Shown here: positions 48,401 to 54,600 of the stretch, piece by piece | How positions within the stretch are numbered: the stretch's first letter is position 1 | Layout of the letters: every line of letters begins with the position of its first letter | NCBI RefSeq assembly: GCF_022024115.1 | Contig: NZ_CP091792.1 | Span: 1,674,001-1,738,000 of the forward strand | Source: Prevotella communis | GTDB taxonomy: Bacteria > Bacteroidota > Bacteroidia > Bacteroidales > Bacteroidaceae | Reading direction: 5' to 3' | DNA length: 64,000 nucleotides | Notes under the pieces: model-generated | Databases searched by the model: none | Seen by the model: only the letters and a program-made list of their open reading frames with translations | Told to the model about the DNA's origin: nothing | Translations under genes and position numbers: made by a program

Positions 48401-49847
48401 TACCAATGACGCTGCTGATGTGCTTATTCCTGTAACGTCTGGCTACTATACAGATATTCCCACTAAAACCAGTTCTGGTCGAAGCATGACAATAAGTTTT
48501 GTTTCGAACAGCAGTACACATTGGGGCGATGGCCTTAACCTGACAGTGACGCTGATATTGAATAATGAGGTGGAACTGGCCAATGATGCTGATAACAGCA
48601 CGATAATCAGCAACAACGACGGCAAGGATGCTAATGTGACGCTCTTTGGCCGCACGCTGACAAGGTCGGGCGAATGGAATACGCTGTGCCTGCCATTCAA
48701 CGTAAGCGCTGCACAGATGGCAGAGACGACGCATCCGCTCTATGGGGCTATAATCAAGGAACTGAACACTTCTACGTCTAACCTAGCCGCCAACGGCCAA
48801 CTGACACTGAACTTCGAGACAGTTACGGCAATCGAGGCCGGAAAGCCATATATCGTAAAATGGACGCAGAGCAATCCACAGAGACCGATTTTCTCTCCGT
48901 CTGATGAATTCCTTACAGCATTGGGCTTCATTAACGAAGTGGCAACTGTGGACTGCGGACAGAACAGCAATTGGAACGCAGACCTGGAAAAGGGAGAAAA
49001 CTACAATAAGTTGGTGGACGGCAACACAAGCACTAAGTACGGACTGAGCGACAATGACCCCTACGTGGAGTTCCACTACCCGACAGCTATCACGCCGAAA
49101 GGCTATGCGCTTTGGACGGCTAACGACGAGCAGGGAAGGCGTAATCCAGTACAGTGGACCATCATGGCCAAGAACAAGGATGATGCCCAATGGACTACGC
49201 TTGTCACTGTTGACAACACTGCCAACGATAAGTTGCCACTGGCCGATAACGCGTGCACCGTCTTTGCACTCAACAACACGACGGCATACACGCACTTCCG
49301 CTTTGAGGCTACACGCCGATGGAACGGCAGCCTACAGTTCCAGTTGGCCGAACTGCAGTTCTGCACCGAGCAGCCCTCAGCGCCGCTTACGGATATCACC
49401 GATCCCGTGTTCAATGGTGTTACCATCAGCAGTACGACTCCTACACCTGTTGAGTTTAGCATTGAGAATAGCAGTGAGAAGTGCCAGTTCTTGGGGCAAT
49501 ACTCACCATTCAGCATCGTGGAAAGTGGAGCTATAGGCGACAATCAGGGCAACCTGAACGAAATCGTCATGCTGGGCAGTGGTAGCAAACTGGGCTACTC
49601 TAAGAACGCCAGGACGCTGAAGACCTTCCGCTGTCATTTCTATGTGCCTGCCGACGGCGGCGTTGCAGGAGCCCGCGCCTTCGTAATGAACTTCGAGGAG
49701 GGTGAGACAACGGGCATCATAACGATGTCTGATGTGAGAAGTGAGATGTCTGATGGATGGTACACCATAGACGGACGTAAACTCAGTGGCAAGCCCAGTG
49801 TGAAGGGTGTATATGTGAATAATGGACGTAAGGTAATTATTAAATAA
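45423..49847 (+). CDS. Large secreted protein: five CUB-like modules, InlB-like repeats, nested discoidin-like domain
   Basis: 1474 residues, signal peptide MDKKFLTIIALLCTVIQGMWAQ. Five CUB-like modules begin near residues 61, 280, 502, 721 and 942 (each TFKVYDDGG...DNCDGTLVLTAPEGYVLQLSG...YLTVYDG). The first four are each followed by an InlB-B-like repeat (ISGL..VTNGSIAATVGG, VTLTVTPDKGYVLTNLSV, ATFTMPASAVTVTPTF). From about 1050 there is a domain common in Prevotella secreted proteins (GRTLTRSGEWNTLCLPFNVS), interrupted by a discoidin/F5-8C-like segment (YNKLVDGNTSTKYG, YVEFHYPTAITPKGYALWTA, AYTHFRFEATRRWNGSLQFQ). It ends with a tail resembling T9SS sorting domains (GWYTIDGRKLSGKPSVKGVY). 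Probably an adhesin or glycan-binding surface protein; ligand unknown. Confidence 0.85.
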   Translation: MDKKFLTIIALLCTVIQGMWAQTTVSLTEDTGEKAGTPAHWYINMPATDTSTLTLDGTITTFKVYDNGGKDGTYSDNCDGTLVLTAPDGYVLQLSGNICSENNHYLYVYDGSDNKADKLIDGACGNNNGLAIDIPTVISNDQSMTLCFKSTGNSYQRAGLNLTVTLINTNTLHEISGLENVSNGSTTAKVNDATVTQAKYRDVVALTASPDDGYILSNLSVKDASNNDVSVSWPIWSNNATFTMPPSAVTVTPTFTHKNSLSVNMPVDGVKTVRIPAGVQTFKVYDDGGSTSGYSNNCEGTLVLTAPEGYVLQLSGGIATYEGVDYLTVYDNNEASGTKLVDAVSGRGDQGKLKDITTVTSTGNNMTLYFYSIIGNNYTGLDLTVLVYNPTMEYAISGLSNTTHGSIAATVGGNAATAAKWKDEVTLSATPDEGYVLDALSVVDENSNAVDVTWNHWENSASFTMPLSAVTVTSTFTSKNSLSINMPTKATRNVTIPAGVSSFKVYDDGGAGGNYSNGCDGTLVLTAPVGCRLQLSGTIYSSSGDNLSVYDGSDKSALILINEMHSTGGSVIETTSIPTVSSTGRSMTLYFHTDDYYQLGGLDLTVTVLDASAEYTINGIGDVTNGSIAATVGGEDVTKAKLSDVVTLTVTPADNYVLSDLSVVGANSETVSVTRDFWANTATFTMPASEVTVTPTFTNDIFVNMPKTGEKTVTIPANVHWFKVYDDGGKDVSYDFGCNGTLVLTAPEGCQLQLSGNITTDNVDYLTVYDGDQADNKHILINQAHSSSSSTSTAISTVFSTGRSMRLYFYSDNGGRYDGLDLTVTVIDPNKKYDISGLGSVTNGSITATVGGINVTQSKASDVVTLTVAPDKGYVLTNLSVTDGSSNPVTVTRDFWANTATFTMPASAVTVTPTLTNNLNDIYINMPQTGTTTVTIPAGVQSFKVYDDRGSDNYYSDNCNGYLVLTAPEGYVLQISGRVDTSEPNDYLIVYDGTNDAADVLIPVTSGYYTDIPTKTSSGRSMTISFVSNSSTHWGDGLNLTVTLILNNEVELANDADNSTIISNNDGKDANVTLFGRTLTRSGEWNTLCLPFNVSAAQMAETTHPLYGAIIKELNTSTSNLAANGQLTLNFETVTAIEAGKPYIVKWTQSNPQRPIFSPSDEFLTALGFINEVATVDCGQNSNWNADLEKGENYNKLVDGNTSTKYGLSDNDPYVEFHYPTAITPKGYALWTANDEQGRRNPVQWTIMAKNKDDAQWTTLVTVDNTANDKLPLADNACTVFALNNTTAYTHFRFEATRRWNGSLQFQLAELQFCTEQPSAPLTDITDPVFNGVTISSTTPTPVEFSIENSSEKCQFLGQYSPFSIVESGAIGDNQGNLNEIVMLGSGSKLGYSKNARTLKTFRCHFYVPADGGVAGARAFVMNFEEGETTGIITMSDVRSEMSDGWYTIDGRKLSGKPSVKGVYVNNGRKVIIK

Positions 49848-49862
49848 ATGGAGGATTCTGAT

Positions 49863-50024
49863 ATGAAAAAACAGTATATAAAACCCACCATTCAGGCAGT
49901 GCTATTGCAGCAACAGCACATTATCTGTGGCAGTCCCGACGGCTTTGCCAAGAGTGTGAGCAACAGCAGTGAAGGCATCAGTTGGAATGATAGTGGTTTC
50001 GATGACAATGATGACGACTATTAA
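49863..50024 (+). CDS. 53-residue small protein, Bacteroidales MKKQYIKPT type
   Basis: Encodes MKKQYIKPTIQAVLLQQQHI followed by ICGSPDGFAKSVSNSSEGIS and an Asp-rich end (WNDSGFDDNDDDY). Small proteins that start MKK.YIKP and carry a central (C/A)GSP motif are frequent in Bacteroidales genomes, without known function. It begins 15 nt after the large surface protein and ends just before a strong terminator, so it is cotranscribed with it. The split into a hydrophobic-basic front, a Cys-Gly-Ser-Pro hinge and an acidic tail resembles a leader/core peptide, but no modifying enzyme is encoded nearby. Confidence 0.75.
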   Translation: MKKQYIKPTIQAVLLQQQHIICGSPDGFAKSVSNSSEGISWNDSGFDDNDDDY

Positions 50025-50037
50025 ATGGTTAGTATAT

Positions 50038-50076
50038 CCTCAAGGAGCAGTGTCTGCTCCTTGAGGTAATTTTTAA
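50038..50076. terminator. Terminator after the 53-residue peptide gene
   Basis: A perfect 12-bp stem (cctcaaggagca / tgctccttgagg) with a 5-nt loop and taattttt after it. Confidence 0.9.
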
Positions 50077-50077
50077 T

Positions 50078-50176
50078 TTACGCCATGCAGCTGGTCACAC
50101 CCAGTGCCGTTGCAATGGCCGACAGCACACTAATGGCTGTTTGAATCGCGAATTTCCAAAATGTCTTGTTCTTCAT
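50078..50176 (-). CDS. Smalltalk-type 32-residue protein
   Basis: Minus-strand frame encoding MKNKTFWKFAIQTAISVLSA then IATALGVTSCMA. The pattern of a basic start, one hydrophobic helix, and LGVTSCM at the end is that of the 'smalltalk protein' family of Bacteroidales. It is probably a small membrane peptide; the Cys near the end could be lipidated, which is inference. Family members that I know of lie beside HU-like and amidase genes; neither is here. It converges on the 53-residue gene and shares the terminator region. Confidence 0.7.
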   Translation of the reverse strand: MKNKTFWKFAIQTAISVLSAIATALGVTSCMA

Positions 50177-50187
50177 GGTTCAGAATT

Positions 50188-50214
50188 ATAATGTTTAATG
50201 TTTAATGTTTAATG
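50188..50214. repeat. 7-bp tandem repeat tgtttaa upstream of the smalltalk gene
   Basis: About three and a half units of tgtttaa directly upstream of the minus-strand peptide gene. No consensus -7 box is seen for that gene. Confidence 0.7.
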
Positions 50215-50233
50215 TATTCACACCCCCAAAATC

Positions 50234-50303
50234 TTCACTCGAGTGAATTCATCGAATTAGCTAGCTCAAATCATGAAATCACTCGAGTGAATTCATGATT
50301 TCA
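50234..50303. repeat. Second nested palindrome array (CACTCGAGTG / TCATGA)
   Basis: Contains ttcactcgagtgaa (50234-50247, perfect), agctagct (about 50258-50266) and a 28-bp near-palindrome at 50271-50298 with tcatga ends and a cactcgagtg centre. It has the same architecture and the same tcatga element as 45051-45111. Confidence 0.85.
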
Positions 50304-50367
50304 GCTATATAGTGTGTTTCGCTACGTTTTTTTCTTCAAAAATGGAAACAGATTGCATACTTTTTTG

Positions 50368-50377
50368 TACCTTTGCA
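50368..50377 (+). promoter_or_regulatory. -7 promoter box of the orphan nuclease gene
   Basis: TACCTTTGCA ends only 6 nt before the ATG at 50384, implying a leaderless or nearly leaderless message. Confidence 0.7.
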
Positions 50378-50383
50378 TCTCGT

Positions 50384-51013
50384 ATGAAACCGATAATCAT
50401 TGAAGACAACATATTTGACTTTGAACCTTGTGAGGAAGACGGCTCCGTGCTGTTGGCAGAAGAGACTCCGTGGAGAGGTTTTGCTGACGAGCTACAGGAT
50501 CTACACTATCTGAAAGGTGCCCAGTTTATCAATCAATTAAAACTTATTGTCAACTGTGGCGAATTCCGCCCAATTGCTGGTGAGACTAATATTTTTAGTG
50601 CCATTGGTGAAGAAAGTTCGGATTATGACAATCTGATAAAGGCTGCTCGAAAATTATCGAATCATGGTTATCGTGTCTATATACTGCCAAATCCCAAAGG
50701 AATCAGAACTGCAGATTTTATTTTCGAACGCAAAGGAGTTTTTAAATTGTTCGATCTAAAGAGTATTACCGGTAAATCATCCGTTAGTAATAGACTTATG
50801 GAATCCATTGGTCAGACTAATCATGTGGTTCTGAATATGCTAACGGATTATGCTCCTCGTCTGCTAGCAAAAGATGTACAATCCTATTTTGAAGCAAATA
50901 CGAATGCGCGAGAAGTGCTAATTATAAGAGGAAATAGAATCTTATCCGTTTCACGTCGTTTTGTAGAGGGTAATTGCTACATCAAAATGTTTATGAAAAG
51001 ATATTTGAGATAA
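50384..51013 (+). CDS. Putative nuclease, CdiA-CT / minor-head-like domain
   Basis: 209 residues from the ATG at 50384; an upstream in-frame ATG lies before the promoter and is rejected. The C-terminal half carries RVYILPNPKGIRTADFIFER then FKLFDLKSITGKSSVSNRLM and ESIGQTNHVVLNMLTDY. The arrangement of ADF..E....FDLKS.......N.L..SIGQ..HVVL resembles the PD-(D/E)XK-like tRNase/nuclease domain found at the C-terminus of CdiA toxins and phage minor-head proteins. No immunity gene is adjacent. The gene opens the accessory island and is followed by its own terminator. Function inferred only from motif pattern. Confidence 0.55.
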   Translation: MKPIIIEDNIFDFEPCEEDGSVLLAEETPWRGFADELQDLHYLKGAQFINQLKLIVNCGEFRPIAGETNIFSAIGEESSDYDNLIKAARKLSNHGYRVYILPNPKGIRTADFIFERKGVFKLFDLKSITGKSSVSNRLMESIGQTNHVVLNMLTDYAPRLLAKDVQSYFEANTNAREVLIIRGNRILSVSRRFVEGNCYIKMFMKRYLR

Positions 51014-51110
51014 AACAAAAAGAGCCTCAGAAGAGGCTCTTTTAAATGGGTAGTGTCGATATAGTCTTGCCCTCTCGGGATTCTGCCCGGATAGTAAATC
51101 GAATTGATTT
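51014..51110 (-). ncRNA. Candidate small RNA of about 97 nt, convergent to the nuclease gene
   Basis: On the minus strand an exact TATCTTTGCA box (51115-51124) has a TTTGG -33-like element about 20 nt upstream. It is followed within 100 nt by the perfect terminator at 51018-51043, with no open frame in between. The stretch contains a small palindrome taaatc-gaatt-gattta (51095-51111) and a cggg/cccg hairpin. It resembles an independently transcribed small RNA. End points are estimates. Confidence 0.45.
51018..51043. terminator. Bidirectional terminator
   Basis: aaaagagcctc - agaa - gaggctctttt, a perfect 11-bp stem. It can end both the nuclease gene (plus) and the candidate small RNA (minus). 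Confidence 0.92.
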
Positions 51111-51114
51111 ACGT

Positions 51115-51124
51115 TGCAAAGATA
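51115..51124 (-). promoter_or_regulatory. -7 promoter box of the candidate small RNA
   Basis: Minus-strand TATCTTTGCA with no protein gene downstream on that strand before a terminator. Confidence 0.6.
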
Positions 51125-51194
51125 GGAAGTATTTTCGTTAATTCCAAATTTTTGAGAGGAAATCTTTCTAAATCTCATTTTTTTTCTTGTACTA

Positions 51195-51226
51195 TTTGAC
51201 AAGATTACTTTTTTTTACTACCTTTG
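51195..51226 (+). promoter_or_regulatory. Promoter of the structured leader / helicase operon
   Basis: TTTGAC at 51195-51200 and TACCTTTG at 51219-51226, spaced 18 nt. Together they match the Bacteroidetes -33/-7 pair. Transcription would start about 370 nt before the helicase ATG. Confidence 0.7.
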
Positions 51227-51231
51227 TAGGC

Positions 51232-51604
51232 AATTACCGGCAATTGTCGTTGTTCGACCTCTGGTCGCTTGTTCCCGTAAGGGTCTCAAGAAACAGCGCA
51301 TGCTGCAAAGCATCAGTCTCTGAGAGCAGAGAGCCGGTATGATTTTTGAGGGTAAAATAACAATAACAGCATTAGCAGTTATTCGGCGTGTCTAGAAGGT
51401 GAGAGTTTTAGTATACGAGTCTCGAATATGGATAATGTCTAGTGTCTGCGCTTTATAGCGTGGACATTTCACTTATCATTCGAGACGGGTTTCTCTCACC
51501 ACCCAGACACGGATAAGCGGTCCACGCTATTTCTGTGTCTATTGGTAGGTGAAGAATCTCGTTATATCCGATAAGTGCTATGCTCCTAAAACATAAGTGC
51601 AGAC
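51232..51604 (+). ncRNA. Long structured RNA leader of the helicase-methylase operon
   Basis: A leader of about 370 nt without a credible ORF but dense in complementary segments. The closing helix is 51235-51241/51333-51339. Inside it are hairpins 51255-51267, 51274-51283 (GTAA loop), 51300-51313 (GCAA loop) and 51317-51332. A separate hairpin is 51362-51383. Then comes a 100-nt stem-loop: 51398-51405/51493-51500, 51419-51427/51478-51486, 51431-51435/51473-51477, 51441-51452/51457-51468. Downstream segments can pair with its arms. All helices named here are exact or G-U complements read directly. Whether it acts in cis or is processed to a separate RNA is unknown. Confidence 0.65.
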
Positions 51605-54600
51605 ATGGCAAGGATATTTGACAACATTGAGTCAAAGTTCACAGAGGGTCTGAAAAGTTTGATATCCAAAAGTGGAGTTAAACGTGTAGACTTCTGTGTT
51701 GGTTATTTCAATCTTAGAGGTTGGAATCTAGTTATTAATGAGGTAGACAATATTGAGGGTGACTATGTAGACGAAAACGAAGATAGAGTGTTTCGCTACT
51801 GTCGCTTGCTGATAGGTATGCAACGACCAAACGAAGACCTTATTAAGCAATTCTATTCAGCTTCAGGGCCTGAGATGATAGACTCTCAAAAGATGTTGCA
51901 ATGTAAAATGGAGATAGCTCGCGATTTCAGAAAACAACTGTTATTGGGACTACCCACTAAACAGGATGAATTGACTCTTCGCCGCCTATCAGCTCAACTC
52001 AAGGCAAAGAAGGTATGTGTAAAACTCTATCTTCGTGAACCACTTCATGCAAAACTTTATCTGGCTCATTGTCCTTCAGATACGCTTCATCCTATTACTT
52101 CATTGATGGGTAGTAGCAACTTGACTTATTCTGGTTTAACTGGTAACGGTGAGTTAAATGCTCTCTTTGGTGATGATGACCAGAACGATAAATTTGCTGC
52201 TTGGTTCGACAAGCGTTGGAATGATCGCACTTGTATTGATATCACAGAAGAACTTATCAAGGCCATTGACGAAAGTTGGGCTAGTGAACGAACCATTCCC
52301 CCATATTATATTTACTTGAAAACGGCCTACCATCTGAGTGAAGAGGCACGTTCTGGTATCAAAGAGTTTTCACTTCCTCCTGAATTTCGTCATGACCTGT
52401 TCGACTTTCAACAAACGGCAGTAAAAATTGCAGCTCGCCATCTAAATAGTGAAAAGCGTGGTGGTGCAATGATTGGCGACGTAGTAGGATTGGGTAAGAC
52501 CATTACTGCGTGTGCCATTGCCAAGATTTTCGAGATGACCTATGCCAGTAGCACGCTAATCATCTGTCCTGCCAATCTGCAGGAGATGTGGGATAAGTAT
52601 CGTAAGAAATACGACTTGAAGGCAGACATCATGTCAATGGCGAAACCTATTGATGTAGAGCAGGCAAGATATTATCGTTTAATTATTGTCGATGAGAGTC
52701 ATAACCTGCGTAACGATAACGGTAAACGTTATCAGAACATCAAAGCATTGATTGAACGTCAGAATTGCAAGGTGCTTTTACTGACCGCTACGCCCTATAA
52801 CAAAGATTATTCTGACTTGAGTAGTCAGCTGAAACTCTTTATCAGCGAGGATGATGACTTGGGTATTCGTCCAGAGAACTATGTTGCTGAACTAGGTGGC
52901 GACCGAGCATTCCTACAAAAGCATAGCGATGTGCACATTCGCAGTATCAAGGCTTTTGAAAAGAGTGATAGTGCCGATGACTGGATGGACTTAATGAAGA
53001 TGTTCCTGGTACGTCGTACACGAACCTTTATCAAGAATAACTATGCCAAGTCTGACAGCAGAGGAAAATACCTTGAGTTTAATGATGGTCGTAAGAGCTA
53101 TTTCCCAGAGCGTATCCCTAAAGCGTTAAAGTTCAAAACAGAAAAGGGTGACCAGTATAGTAGATTGTACTCAGATGATATGATATCGATGATGGAAAAT
53201 CTTCTGTTACCTCGCTATGGATTATCGCAATATGAGGATAGTTCTAAGACTGCCCAAGCATCTAAGGCTGATAAGGACCTATTGGAGAACCTTTCTCGTG
53301 CAGGCCAACGTATGATGGGTTTCTGTAAGAGTACGTTCTTCAAGCGTATGGATAGTAGTGGCTTCTCGTTCCTATTGACACTCTATCGTCACATTCTTCG
53401 AAATGCCGTGTTTATCTATGCTATCGAGAACAAATTACCATTACCAATTGGTGATGAGAACTCTCTGCCTGATGAATATATTGAGGATGCCGACATCAAC
53501 GATATTTTCAGTAACAATGACCAAGATGAAAGTAGCATAGGAGATTACAATGAGCTGGATATTCCTACAGATATGAAGGTCTATATGGATAAGGCTCGTG
53601 ATTATTATAATCTGTTGGCTGAGAAAAACAATGTTCGTTGGATAGATCCTACCTATTTCAAGCGTACGTTGAAAAGTCATTTGCGTAAAGACTGTGACCA
53701 GTTGATAGAGATGATTTCGCTTTGTGGAAAATGGGAACCTCAAGACGACCAGAAACTGAATATGCTGGAAGAACTCCTTAATGGAGAACACGGAAAAGAG
53801 AAGATACTTATCTTTACTCAATATTCTGATACTGCCAACTATATCTATCGTCAGTTGAAGAAACGTGGAATGCAAAGGATTGGCCGGGTGACTGGTGGTA
53901 TGCAAAATCCAACGGCGATAGTTGATCGCTTCTCGCCTCTGAGTAATAAAGCCAATGTATCTGCATCTGATGAACTGCGTGTACTTGTAGCTACAGATGT
54001 ACTTTCAGAAGGTCAGAACCTTCAGGATTCACATATCGTCGTGAATTTTGACTTGCCCTGGGCCATTATCCGACTAATACAGCGTGCTGGCCGTGTGGAT
54101 CGTATTGGACAGGAAGCAAAAGAGATATACTGCTATTCTTTCTTCCCTGCAGATGGTGTCGAGAAAATTATTAATCTTCGTTCTCGTTTGAATGCTCGTA
54201 TCAACGAGAATGCCAGTATCGTGGGTAGTGATGAGATATTCTTCGAGGGCAACGAGCAGAACCTCCGCGATATGTATAATGAGAAGAGTGGTTCACTTGA
54301 TGAAGATGAGGACGATGTAGATGTTGACCTGGGCTCACAGGCTTATCAGATATGGAAGAATGCCACAGATGCTAATCCTGAGCTAAAGCGGATTATTCCT
54401 CAATTAAGCAATATTATCTATTCTACAAAGAAAGCGGCAAGTCCTATAGAGGATGGCGTTATTACCTACGCTAAGACGCATAATGATTTCGATGTGTTGA
54501 CGTGGTACGACTCCAAGGGGGAAATTATCAGCCAGTCGCAGCGTCGCATCCTTCAGGCTTTAGCGTGTAGCGCAGACGAACCTGCTCTTTCTCCACTCGA

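Noticed and set aside
50312..50383. Longer start for the nuclease gene
   Set aside because: The in-frame ATG at 50312 lies upstream of the consensus -7 box. The ATG at 50384 follows it directly.
51054..51112. tRNA or tRNA fragment as attachment site for the island
   Set aside because: A cggg/cccg hairpin recalls a T-arm, but the loop lacks TTCRA and no acceptor or anticodon arm can be built.
51330..51360. Domain-V-like gagccggtatg, hinting at a group II intron
   Set aside because: The rest of domain V (catalytic AGC pairing partner, closing helix) is missing and there is no intron-encoded protein. Tetraloops alone are not enough.
51453..51635. 60-codon minus-strand frame in the helicase leader
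   Set aside because: Overlaps the helicase start and the strongly paired RNA segment. No promoter or family resemblance.
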